17,309 bases of DNA from Balneolales bacterium (lineage in GTDB: Bacteria > Bacteroidota > Rhodothermia > Balneolales > Natronogracilivirgulaceae), in the NCBI GenBank assembly GCA_007116685.1, contig SKIC01000118.1, positions 1 to 17,309 on the forward strand. The letters run 5' to 3'. This document shows positions 1 to 7,759 of the stretch, one piece after another. Under the pieces are notes generated by a model. It did not search any database and was not told the origin of the DNA. It saw nothing but the letters and a program-made list of their open reading frames with translations. The position numbers and the translations under genes are program-made. Position 1 is the first letter of the stretch; every line of letters begins with the position of its first letter.

Positions 1-477
1 GAAACAGCTTTAAGCACAATCGCAGAGTTACTGGAAATAGACAATAACATACTCGAAAAAGAGTGGCAATGGATTGAAATGCTCAGAAGCGTAAGAGATG
101 AATCATTAAGCGAACTAAAAGGAATTGATGTAACTATATCTCTCAAACGTGGTGAAATTTGTTATTTCAAAACGGAAGGACGTTTACTCAAAGAAATGGT
201 TCTAAACCGCTTTCAGAAAAACAATGTTGCTTACCGGGAAGTTGGGTTTGAAGTAGATATTGAGGGCGAAATCTATATCACAAATAAACAGATTATTTTC
301 TCAGGTACTGATGAAAGAACGTATCCAATTTCGCGAGTGAGAGATGTTATTTTGTCTGTAAAAGAACAAACTGTGGAGCTTACACTATCGAATAGAAAAT
401 CGCCACTAATCGTAACAAGCCCTGAAGCTGCGCGTCTGGCTATGTTTATAAATAAGGTTTCTGACGAAGAAAACTGA
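1..477 (+). CDS. Protein with C-terminal PH/GRAM-like domain, 5' end cut by window
   Basis: The frame is open from base 1 without a stop, so the ATG at 79 is probably internal and the gene starts outside the window; 158 residues are visible. The first visible part (about residues 1-55) is helical and charged. It is followed by a pattern common in uncharacterised bacterial proteins: LKRGEICYF, a helix with LLKEMVLNRF, then GEIYITNKQIIFSG, alternating short strands, and a closing helix (PEAARLAMFINKV). The GxIYITNKxIIF signature and strand order suggest a bacterial PH-like or GRAM-like fold, which usually binds lipid or protein partners. There is no catalytic motif, signal peptide or membrane segment in the visible part. 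The TGA stop is followed directly by an in-frame TAG. The function is unknown and the fold assignment is by pattern only. Confidence 0.75.
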   Translation, partial: ETALSTIAELLEIDNNILEKEWQWIEMLRSVRDESLSELKGIDVTISLKRGEICYFKTEGRLLKEMVLNRFQKNNVAYREVGFEVDIEGEIYITNKQIIFSGTDERTYPISRVRDVILSVKEQTVELTLSNRKSPLIVTSPEAARLAMFINKVSDEEN

Positions 478-509
478 TAGCGCCCCGATTAAAACAGAGG
501 TAAAAACTA

Positions 510-1109
510 TTAAAACCTGGCTCGAAAACCTGATGTAATCGAAAATTGCTCAGAGCCACCCAAAGTGTATTTGGGCTCAATAAAAATTCCGAAGGCATTC
601 AGGATAAACTCTAATCCGCCGCCGACATTTGCGCCTATTCCTGAATCTGAGCTAACAAATTGAGGAAAATCAGCCGGTGTTATTCCGGCTGGCAAATCTG
701 ACGCGTAGATTTCACTTTCTTGCTTAAAGTATTGCAAGCCAATCAATCCATAGATCACGGCATTTTCTGAATTGATGATAAGGTAGTGCCCATTAAAATT
801 GATCTCCCAGTTTTTCTCTCTGAAAGGAACATCAATCCCAAAAGCGGTGAATTCCCGATCGTGCCAAAAGAAGTGTGTGAAATCGGCGGCTACCCGCGCA
901 TCATCACGAACAGCAAAAGCAACATTACCTTGTATACCTAAAACTTCGGTTTCTTCGGCGAATGCAACACCCAATCCCAGATAGACATCTTCTTGCAGGT
1001 TTTGGGCGACAAGGCTATTCATACCACTAAAAACGAAAAGAATTAGTAGTAGAATAGTGCTGAGTTCTATTCTGAAACGCCTTTTGATATCTGCTAAAAC
1101 GGGAATCAT
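510..1109 (-). CDS. Small outer-membrane beta-barrel protein
   Basis: This is a 199-residue exported protein of unknown role. Residues 1-35 form a signal peptide with a positively charged start (KRRFR), a hydrophobic core (STILLLILFVFSG) and a likely cut after SLVAQ. The mature part is made of alternating amphipathic strands rich in aromatic residues and glycine (YLGLGVAF, FTHFFWH, AVIYGLIGLQYF, GIGANVGGGLEF, FGIFIEPKYTL) and ends in a C-terminal phenylalanine (GFRARF). That is the usual signature of a barrel inserted by BAM. Its length fits an 8-strand barrel. It is transcribed divergently from the small gene at 1165, with 55 bp between the starts. Its role (porin, adhesin or structural) cannot be told from sequence. 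Confidence 0.85.
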   Translation of the reverse strand: MIPVLADIKRRFRIELSTILLLILFVFSGMNSLVAQNLQEDVYLGLGVAFAEETEVLGIQGNVAFAVRDDARVAADFTHFFWHDREFTAFGIDVPFREKNWEINFNGHYLIINSENAVIYGLIGLQYFKQESEIYASDLPAGITPADFPQFVSSDSGIGANVGGGLEFILNAFGIFIEPKYTLGGSEQFSITSGFRARF

Positions 1110-1126
1110 ATTATGTACTATTTGTA

Positions 1127-1134
1127 TATATTTG
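1127..1134 (+). promoter_or_regulatory. Bacteroidetes-type -7 element upstream of the 79-aa gene
   Basis: TATATTTG matches the TAnnTTTG -7 consensus of the Bacteroidota primary sigma factor. It lies 30 bp before the GTG at 1165, with a ribosome-binding site between them. I see no convincing -33 TTTG box, so this is a partial promoter match. Confidence 0.45.
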
Positions 1135-1164
1135 AGCCAATCTAAACACGTAAAAGGAGAATTT

Positions 1165-1404
1165 GTGGAAGATCAGGCCTTAGATGAATTTGATAAAGAG
1201 ATTTCTTTGCTAGCCCAAAATATGGCTACTGCATTTGAAACGGAAAAATACCGTTATCATTATCAAGCCGACAGCGAAACTTTATATTTAGAAATTGGTG
1301 GATTGGATGCTTTCTCAGAAGAGCAGATTGGTGAAATTGCGGAACCCATTTTGGATAATTTCGACCTGGATATCGAAGAGATACTCATTTTACCGCTGAA
1401 ATAA
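1165..1404 (+). CDS. Small acidic hypothetical protein (79 aa, GTG start)
   Basis: I place the start at GTG 1165, not at the upstream in-frame ATG (1057). A strong ribosome-binding site, AAAGGAGA (1153-1160), sits 4-5 bases before the GTG. A -7 promoter match lies at 1127-1134. The ATG start would run through the signal peptide region of the divergent barrel gene. The 79-residue product is highly acidic, with no signal peptide and no transmembrane segment. It has a helical first half (DEFDKEISLLAQNMATAF), a strand pair (YRYHYQADSETLYLEIGG), then a helix and a final strand (DIEEILILPLK). This looks like a compact soluble alpha/beta protein. I do not recognise the family. Confidence 0.7.
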   Translation: MEDQALDEFDKEISLLAQNMATAFETEKYRYHYQADSETLYLEIGGLDAFSEEQIGEIAEPILDNFDLDIEEILILPLK

Positions 1405-1426
1405 GCGTGTTAATGCTTCGACACGC
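1405..1426. terminator. Hairpin between convergent genes
   Basis: GCGTGT (1405-1410) and ACACGC (1421-1426) form a perfect 6-bp stem with a 10-base loop. It lies directly after the plus-strand stop at 1404 and over the minus-strand stop at 1410-1412. On the minus strand the stem is followed by TTATTT, a weak U-tract. It could act as a bidirectional terminator for two genes whose stops are 5 bp apart, but the stem is short. Confidence 0.35.
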
Positions 1427-1979
1427 GATATAAGAAAAACGGGTAAGAAACGGCTCTAATTGCTTCTTTCTCTGAGCGCATCAAAGAAACTTTCCAATAG
1501 ACAAAGGCTACAGAAAAAATGCTATTGATAGTAGCTTCGGATAACTCAGGTTTTTCCTGTTCAATTTGAGGCATTAAGTCTATTTCCAAATCGCTAATCA
1601 TTGGATATCTGTCGGGATAACTATCTAACATGGCAGAAGCTTTGCCTTTGAATTCTTCATCAGAAACTAACCAAAGCGCTAAATCGGCTTCATCTTCCTC
1701 ATGTATTTTTGATCCTGAAATAGTTAATTCTCTGCCATCCGATTTGCGGAACACAAGAACAAAGCGAAAACCATATTCATCAACAGTTACATCGCTTTCT
1801 CCCCAACTCAAGCCCATGCGAGATAATAACGTAGCTTCCTGATTAACCTGCATTCTATCAGAACCGTAGCCTGATTGTTTGTGCTGATTAGACATACGGC
1901 GATATCCACGAGACCGCCCCTGCTTGTTCTCTTTGCGGAACTTTAAATGATATTGTATGTCTTTGACTGCATTAATCAT
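1410..1979 (-). CDS. Hypothetical soluble protein (189 aa)
   Basis: I do not recognise this protein. There is no signal peptide. The first about 45 residues are basic and polar (KFRKENKQGRSRGYRRM, then NQHKQSGYG) and probably disordered. Residues about 46-100 form a small beta-rich unit (VTVDEYGFRFVLVFRKSDG, ELTISGSKI). The last 60 residues are mainly helical and include a hydrophobic stretch, INSIFSVAFVYWKVSLM, too short and mixed for a sure membrane segment. The start is uncertain: ATG 1979 has no clear ribosome-binding site, and the internal methionine at residue 29 (codon 1893-1895) could start a shorter product. The gene is convergent with the 79-aa gene and divergent from the ChaN-family gene. 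Confidence 0.7.
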   Translation of the reverse strand: MINAVKDIQYHLKFRKENKQGRSRGYRRMSNQHKQSGYGSDRMQVNQEATLLSRMGLSWGESDVTVDEYGFRFVLVFRKSDGRELTISGSKIHEEDEADLALWLVSDEEFKGKASAMLDSYPDRYPMISDLEIDLMPQIEQEKPELSEATINSIFSVAFVYWKVSLMRSEKEAIRAVSYPFFLYRVSKH

Positions 1980-2077
1980 ATATAAAATATCGGCAGAAGA
2001 ACTAAGTACTTAACTTTTTCTATAAATATTCATGCAGCTTTGTATTTTCTCTCATCCCCTCAAATAGACCAAAAAAT

Positions 2078-2941
2078 ATGCGCTTACTCTTCTTATCACT
2101 TCTATTTTTCTTCTCTTTTTCAACATATTCATTTGCAGAATTACCGGCTTATAAAATTTTTGATGCTGATGGCAATGAGTTACAGTTTTCTGATATACTT
2201 AACAGAGCATCTGAGGCAGATATCATATTCTTTGGTGAACTACACAACGACCCAATTGCGCACTGGTTACAAGTTTCTTTGGCAGAAAAATTATTCGCAC
2301 AAAATGGAGCGCTCTCTATTGGGATGGAGATGTTTGAAACAGACAATCAACTCATCTTGAATGAATATTTGGCTGGTGCTATCAATACCAATAGTTTTGA
2401 AAGAGAACCAAAACTGTGGAATAATTACCAAACTGATATCAAACCGATGATTCAGTTAGCCAAGAATCACAGCCTACCAGTCATTGCTACTAATGTGCCA
2501 CGCCGTTATGCAAATATGGTTTATCATAATGGATTGGATGCTCTTGAAGATCTTCATACTGATGCTTTACGCTACATAGTTCCATTGCCTTTTGAGATTG
2601 ACGAAACACTTGAAACGTATGCTAATATTGCTGCAGCTGCACAAAGACACGGAAGTAATCAATTTTACTTGCTTGAATCGCAGGCGCTGAAAGATGCTAC
2701 CATGGCTCATTTTATCCTGAAGAACAGAATTGATGGCGCTCCATTTTTACACCTCAATGGTTCTTATCATTCAATGAAACGAGAAGGCGTAGTTTGGTAC
2801 ATTTCGCAAAAAGATGCTGCATTAGATATTGTTACCATACACCTAACCCTGCAAGAAGATGTAAAGGAATTACGTGATGAAAATCATGGCTTAGCTGATT
2901 TTATAATCACTGTTCCCTCTAATATGACTAGAACACATTAA
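2078..2941 (+). CDS. ChaN-family (DUF399) haem-binding-type periplasmic protein
   Basis: This 287-residue exported protein has a signal peptide (residues 1-20, cut after STYSFA). Unlike many ChaN proteins it lacks a lipobox cysteine, so it should be soluble in the periplasm. The family motifs are present in order: GELHNDPIAH (53-62), MEMFE (83-87), ATNVPRRYA (137-145), SQALKDATMAH (201-211) and LHLNGSYHS (224-232). ChaN of Campylobacter binds haem and is tied to iron uptake; whether that holds here is inference. The conserved histidines and glutamates also recall the EreA/ChaN-like fold. The gene leads a likely two-gene operon with the lipoprotein starting 10 bp after its stop. No TonB receptor or haem transporter is visible nearby. 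Confidence 0.87.
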   Translation: MRLLFLSLLFFFSFSTYSFAELPAYKIFDADGNELQFSDILNRASEADIIFFGELHNDPIAHWLQVSLAEKLFAQNGALSIGMEMFETDNQLILNEYLAGAINTNSFEREPKLWNNYQTDIKPMIQLAKNHSLPVIATNVPRRYANMVYHNGLDALEDLHTDALRYIVPLPFEIDETLETYANIAAAAQRHGSNQFYLLESQALKDATMAHFILKNRIDGAPFLHLNGSYHSMKREGVVWYISQKDAALDIVTIHLTLQEDVKELRDENHGLADFIITVPSNMTRTH

Positions 2942-2951
2942 GCATACTTTT

Positions 2952-3500
2952 ATGAGGTCTATTTCATTTCTAATCCTATTTGCTGCGTTTCTAATTTCCG
3001 GATGTTCTCTTTTTATGAATACGGAAAAGCCTGACCCCTATCGTCCTTACGATATTCATTATGCGGGCGTTAAAGTAGGTACCGCAACCATGGAATCCAT
3101 AATAGTGCCCGGCTCTGGTAGTAGAAGGTTTAGAGATGTAATAACCGAAGACTTCGAGTTCTCCGGCTCCCGCTATCGTTTTGAATTTGTGTATGAGAAT
3201 GGCCTAGAATCGATTACTATTATTCGATTTCACATGGATAGCGATCAAATTATTCTTGGTAATTCCTATCGCTTAGTTCTTGAAGAAAATGTAGTTCGCA
3301 GAACGTATATAGATGAGAATGGAAGTTTTAGAAACACCCGTGCTATTCAAGACCGAAATATTATCAGGAATACAGAAACTATTTATAGCCTCAGTAACCA
3401 GTTTATTCGAAGCCATTATCTTTCTAAAACGGTAGCCGAGAGACGAGCAACAAGAATGCCGTCTCTAGGCTATCAATTACTGATTCAGGATAGAATTTAG
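2952..3500 (+). CDS. Lipoprotein of unknown function (182 aa)
   Basis: The N-terminus is a lipoprotein signal: MRS, a hydrophobic core, then lipobox ISGC with the modified cysteine at residue 18. The mature protein is mostly beta-strands (YDIHYAGVKVGTATMES, YRFEFVYENGLESITIIRF, NSYRLVLEENVVRRTYI). The opening pattern IHYAGVKVGTA loosely resembles DUF3108-type periplasmic proteins; that link is weak. The C-terminal third is basic (ETIYSLSNQFIRSHYL, then VAERRATRMPS). It starts 10 bp after the ChaN-family stop on the same strand, so the two are probably co-transcribed, which suggests a shared envelope job. The stop is only 7 bp from the stop of the convergent subtilase. Confidence 0.8.
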   Translation: MRSISFLILFAAFLISGCSLFMNTEKPDPYRPYDIHYAGVKVGTATMESIIVPGSGSRRFRDVITEDFEFSGSRYRFEFVYENGLESITIIRFHMDSDQIILGNSYRLVLEENVVRRTYIDENGSFRNTRAIQDRNIIRNTETIYSLSNQFIRSHYLSKTVAERRATRMPSLGYQLLIQDRI

Positions 3501-3507
3501 GTTTTTT

Positions 3508-6500
3508 TTACCTCACCACCAACATTTGGCGACTGGTTGAATACGAACCGGCAGTCAGGCGATAAATGTAAATTCCACTCGAGAGATTTCTTCCATCGAA
3601 AGATACTTCGTAATAGCCCTGTTCATGCGGACCGTTCGCCAAAACAATAATCTCCCGACCCAGTATATCAAACACCTGTAATTTGACATCTGTCTGCGTA
3701 GCAATTTGATATCTGATTACGGTAACCGGATTAAAAGGATTGGGGTAATTTTGACTTAATCCAAAGTTAATAGGCACATCATCCGCTCCGGCAGAGGTCA
3801 ATACCTGTGTTTCGAATTCAAATACGGAAGACCAATCAGAATATCCTGAAGAATTTTCTGCACGGACTCTCCAATAGTAAAAATGACCTTCTTTCAGCGT
3901 AGCGGTGTACTGTCGAACAACAGTTACAACCGTAGTATCCCAAACTGTGCTAGAGAAATCGTGAGATTCCGAAAGTTGTAGCTGGTATTGAGCCGCTCCC
4001 TCGGCATGCTCCCATTCAAAAACAGGCTGTAAATCAACATCCTGCTCTCCATTTTGAGGAGCCGTCAAAACTACTTGGCCCGGCAATTCTTCTTTTGTGA
4101 TGAAGGAACGTACATCACTCCAAGGACCATCTCCTGTTTCATTACTTCCCCTTACGCGCCAAACATATCCTCTGCCGTACTCTAAAGTTTGCGTCAATTC
4201 AGTACTGGTGTTTTCCGTATTGACCGTTTCAAAAATGTCTGAAAAAGAATTGTCTTCAGCAATTTCCAAAGTATAAGAAGACGCTGCAACATCCGATTCC
4301 CACTCAAAGACAGGGTTTACACTAACCAATTCAGCATTATCTTCCGGTGAAATGAGTGTAATTTGATCAGGTAATGGAATTTCTCCTGCCACTCCGTAAA
4401 TACTGATATCATCAATGGCCAGTTGAAAGCCGTCATTCCACTCTTGGATAAAATGCAGACGTATGGTTTGTCCCTGAAATGCTTCCAAAGATACAGTCAC
4501 TGGTGATTCATAAATATTATTTCCGACGTTCTCACCATTGAAACTAGCTATTTGAGTAAATCCGTCGGCTGTTTCTGCAAGTATGCTAAATACAGTAAAC
4601 CAACCATCATCCATATCGTTAGCAAACCATTTCCAGAATTCTAAACGTGCAAAATCAACAAATGCAGGGATGGTTATTTCAGGAGTGCTTAAATATGCAT
4701 TTCCTATCGCTTGCACATTCCAAGTTACAAACGCTGATGCATCTCCGGATCTGACATAATTAGGATTAAAATTATTTACTAATCCATCTTTATAAAGTAT
4801 CCATTGAGCCTCACCCGGCTGGGACGGTTGGAGATTTTGCCCCATGTTATTAGTAGCTTTTGAAGTAGTCCAGCCTTGAGGAAATTCGTTTATATTCTCA
4901 AAATCTTCTTCAAAAATGATGAATTTATCCTCGAATTCGAAAACATACTCAAAGAGAATGGGATGACTTTCGTTTGCCTCCAATATATAAGGTCCGGTTT
5001 GAGCCTCTACTGCCCAAAATCCTCCCCAAGCTTGTCCAATACTCAAGCCTAAGTCCGTTAGTTCTCCCAGCAAATCAGTTTTAGAAATTTCAAAACCTGG
5101 TTCAGAGAATTCAAAACTAAGCGCTAAAATTTCTGAATCGTCATTTTGGGCAATGTTTGCAGAAGAAGGTTTTCCATCCGCGCCCAAACGCTTCGGCTTT
5201 GGTGGCAAATACAGTGGTTCACCAAATTCATCTTGTGGATAATACGTCCACACATATTTTCCTGTTCCATGAACTAGATCCCAATCGAATATTATGCTCT
5301 CTTCCGAATCCGGCATCAAAGTAAATCCTGAGCCCGCCGCCGGAGATAATAAGTTCAGAGTTAAGTTTGGCAGATAAAAATTGAAATAATCTTCATCTAA
5401 TTTGAGTTCGGTATTTGTATCAACCATAAAGGAGCGGTTTCCTTCAAACTTTTCCCATCCTGAATTTGGTAAGCCATCTCCCGGTGCAAGCATGAATTTA
5501 TAATCTGTCGTACTAAAGTCTTGCAATTCCAGCGAAGCTGTTAGCTCGTAAAAACCTGTATCCGTATTAAATTCCAAAGCATAATTTTCATTTGCGCCCC
5601 AGTTTGCAAACGGTCCGGTCACATGAACTATATGATTATCCTCATCGAAGTAGGGCACATTATCCATGTTCACGCGAAAAGTGATATCTCTTGCTGTAGG
5701 AGGGCCAAAGTTTTCATCATTATTGAAAAACGGCGTTTCCAAAACCATAGTGGTGCCTGAGGGACCAAGTTCAAAAAAACGATTTTGCTCATTTTCAGCT
5801 TGTAGGAAATCATTTTCCCAAGTGATTTCTCCATCACTCAGGCGTTGCAATATGAATTTATACTCAACTTTGGTTCCGGGTGACTCCTCCATACTTACTG
5901 TCTTTCGGTATACTCCATCGCCATTTTCATCTTGCATGAGCAATGGAGCATTTCCCCAATCCGTAAAATTGCCCGCCAATCTCACCTCATAGTTATCGGG
6001 ATTGTAAGCGCCCTGAGATTTTTGAGCAGTCATATTCACAGAAAACACAACATCTCTTCCCTCTAAGTTTTCAAGTATTGCTTGATCTACCTGAATTCGT
6101 TTGAATTGTAGATTATTTCTTGGATCTGTGATTGAAACTCCGGTTTCGACTAATATTTCGTGAATTTCACTAACAGAAGCATCCGGAAAAGCTTGTTTTA
6201 ACAGAGCCCATGCACCGGCCACATGTGGCGCTGCCATTGATGTACCTTGCTTGAAGCTATACGAATTGTTTAAATCCGATGAATAAATTGCTACACCAGG
6301 TGCTAATATATTTAACAGAGAAGATGAGTTTGAGAAGTTCGCAACATTATCTGCTTTTGTTACAGCGCCTACGCTAATTGCTGAGGATATACAAGCCGGA
6401 CCCGAAATCGCATTGGTAAAACCATCATTTCCGGATGCGATGATGGTTGCAATATCCTTATCGATAAGTGCGTCAATAATTGCTTTTCGGGGATCGTCAT

Positions 6501-7431
6501 CGCAAGCTTGAGTATGTCTTCCACCACCTATACTCATATTTATAGAGGCAATGGTAAATTCCTCAGACAAGGTATTATGCACGTATTCTAAAGCAGCTAA
6601 TTGGCTGGAATTAAAGGACAATACACAAGGATTATTATCACCACAAGTATCAGGATCATCAAATCTACTGAAAACTTGAATAGGGATGAGCTTAGCTTCT
6701 TTGGCAACGCCAAAGAAATCATCGGTACGCCCGGCAACGGTTCCTGCAACGTGAGTTCCATGTCCGCAACCACTTATGCTACTATCACAATCTGTACCGG
6801 AACCTTCAGCATTGGAGAACCCTACACCTTCAGGACATAATGAGGTGGAATTAAAACTCGCATTCGTTACTGAGAAACATGCTTCTGCTACGATGGCATC
6901 CGATAAAAACTCATGCGTTACCTCAGAACCGGTATCTAGCACAACAACAGCTTGTCCGGCTCCCGTAAATCCCAATTCCCATGCCTGATCAGCACCAATA
7001 ATACCTACGGTCTCTCCCATCATTGGTTTACTCAACTCGTCAGGAAATATGCGAGCTACCATCTCATGAGAAGCGAGTAATTCAAATTCGGTGGCATTTA
7101 CAAATAATGAGATATAAGGTATGCTTTGAAACATTCTGACATTTTCAAAAGCCTCTTCACGAATTTCACGAAGTATCTGATTTTGCGCATTTCGAATTCT
7201 ATCCCGCTGAAAATTGATATCTCGTTGAGAAAGTCTTGCTTCAGGTCTGTAATCCGTATTCAATTGAATGATGACCGGAGCATAATCACGCGTTTCTAAT
7301 TGATGCTCAATCAAAGTTGGATTAACAATCTTTTCTGAAAGATTATTCTGCGCAATAAGAAGTGCGGGGAATGCAAGAACTAGAATAAGACTGGCAAAGA
7401 GAATCCAGTGTTTGTGGTACCTAACATCCAT
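3508..7431 (-). CDS. Secreted multidomain subtilisin-like (S8) protease with T9SS sorting domain
   Basis: The 1307-residue protease starts at ATG 7431 with GAGG five bases upstream. Residues 1-28 are a signal peptide ending in LLIAQ. About 50-130 is an I9-type propeptide. The S8 catalytic domain spans about 145-455, with Asp166 (VVVLDTGSE), His224 (GCGHGTHVAG), oxyanion Asn335 (ASGNDG) and Ser398 (GTSMAAPHVAG). Next come two starch-binding/E-set-like modules (459-557 with LAGNFTDWG and YKFIL; 579-685 with VTGPFANWG and YKFML), a SusE-like Ig module (690-830; TDLLGELTDLGLSIG), a jellyroll/MAM-like module (838-1014), two FN3-like modules (1022-1113 and 1117-1208), and a type IX C-terminal domain (1222-1307; QNYPNPFNP to the end). 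It is probably exported by T9SS and held at the surface or released. All eight cysteines lie in the catalytic domain. Substrate is unknown; the added modules suggest polysaccharide or matrix binding. Confidence 0.93.
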   Translation of the reverse strand: MDVRYHKHWILFASLILVLAFPALLIAQNNLSEKIVNPTLIEHQLETRDYAPVIIQLNTDYRPEARLSQRDINFQRDRIRNAQNQILREIREEAFENVRMFQSIPYISLFVNATEFELLASHEMVARIFPDELSKPMMGETVGIIGADQAWELGFTGAGQAVVVLDTGSEVTHEFLSDAIVAEACFSVTNASFNSTSLCPEGVGFSNAEGSGTDCDSSISGCGHGTHVAGTVAGRTDDFFGVAKEAKLIPIQVFSRFDDPDTCGDNNPCVLSFNSSQLAALEYVHNTLSEEFTIASINMSIGGGRHTQACDDDPRKAIIDALIDKDIATIIASGNDGFTNAISGPACISSAISVGAVTKADNVANFSNSSSLLNILAPGVAIYSSDLNNSYSFKQGTSMAAPHVAGAWALLKQAFPDASVSEIHEILVETGVSITDPRNNLQFKRIQVDQAILENLEGRDVVFSVNMTAQKSQGAYNPDNYEVRLAGNFTDWGNAPLLMQDENGDGVYRKTVSMEESPGTKVEYKFILQRLSDGEITWENDFLQAENEQNRFFELGPSGTTMVLETPFFNNDENFGPPTARDITFRVNMDNVPYFDEDNHIVHVTGPFANWGANENYALEFNTDTGFYELTASLELQDFSTTDYKFMLAPGDGLPNSGWEKFEGNRSFMVDTNTELKLDEDYFNFYLPNLTLNLLSPAAGSGFTLMPDSEESIIFDWDLVHGTGKYVWTYYPQDEFGEPLYLPPKPKRLGADGKPSSANIAQNDDSEILALSFEFSEPGFEISKTDLLGELTDLGLSIGQAWGGFWAVEAQTGPYILEANESHPILFEYVFEFEDKFIIFEEDFENINEFPQGWTTSKATNNMGQNLQPSQPGEAQWILYKDGLVNNFNPNYVRSGDASAFVTWNVQAIGNAYLSTPEITIPAFVDFARLEFWKWFANDMDDGWFTVFSILAETADGFTQIASFNGENVGNNIYESPVTVSLEAFQGQTIRLHFIQEWNDGFQLAIDDISIYGVAGEIPLPDQITLISPEDNAELVSVNPVFEWESDVAASSYTLEIAEDNSFSDIFETVNTENTSTELTQTLEYGRGYVWRVRGSNETGDGPWSDVRSFITKEELPGQVVLTAPQNGEQDVDLQPVFEWEHAEGAAQYQLQLSESHDFSSTVWDTTVVTVVRQYTATLKEGHFYYWRVRAENSSGYSDWSSVFEFETQVLTSAGADDVPINFGLSQNYPNPFNPVTVIRYQIATQTDVKLQVFDILGREIIVLANGPHEQGYYEVSFDGRNLSSGIYIYRLTAGSYSTSRQMLVVR

Positions 7432-7759
7432 ACGTGCCTCGCTCGCTGATTACAAATAGGCGCCCCATCCAATAATATACCACACACAAAAAGGCGAACC
7501 TTTTCGATTCTAATCTTAAAACTGCGATTCGTATCAGTTTAACTCATAGAGTATGGTTTTATTAAAAATTGGAAGCGCAAAAATTTTATATCAGTTAGAT
7601 ACAAATTCACAACCTCATTTTCAATTAAATACTTGAAATGATTTGCTTTTTTTGAACTCTCATTTCAAATCAGACCAGAAGACTTTGACTAAGACGAAAT
7701 ATACATTCTTAGTAAAATAACCTTTCTGAAAACCACTCATTTGATTTGATTACAGCACG
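7432..7759. other. 328-bp intergenic gap upstream of the subtilase gene
   Basis: No coding sequence is visible. Nearest the subtilase is its ribosome-binding site (GAGG on the minus strand, 7437-7440). Three inverted repeats occur: 7489-7504, listed separately; TTGAAATGA (7633-7641) with TCATTTCAA (7660-7668), an 18-base loop; and ACTAAGA (7688-7694) with TCTTAGT (7707-7713), a 12-base loop, about 47 bases past the msrB stop. Neither of the last two has a following T-run. I could not identify a convincing promoter for the protease; TATATT near 7478 on the minus strand is only a weak -10 match. Confidence 0.6.
7489..7504 (-). terminator. Terminator-like hairpin between msrB and the subtilase gene
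   Basis: AAAAGG (7489-7494), four-base loop, CCTTTT (7499-7504) is a perfect palindrome. Read on the minus strand the stem closes on a TTCG loop and ends in five Ts, as in an intrinsic terminator. The stem has only two G-C pairs, so termination would be weak. It lies 58 bp before the subtilase start and could stop read-through from msrB or act as a leader attenuator. Confidence 0.3.

Noticed and set aside
1057..1164. N-terminal extension of the small acidic protein from ATG 1057
   Set aside because: It lies opposite the divergent barrel gene's signal-peptide codons, upstream of the likely promoter and ribosome-binding site, and the hydrophobic stretch is antisense to that gene.
3499..3513. 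AGGT-T7-ACCT hairpin with a T-run between the lipoprotein and subtilase stops
   Set aside because: The stem is only 4 bp and the Ts are in the loop, so it is not a credible terminator.
5666..5992. Plus-strand open frames within the subtilase gene (also 6601-6840 and 6776-6988)
   Set aside because: They lie antisense to a gene with complete domain motifs and show no family features of their own.
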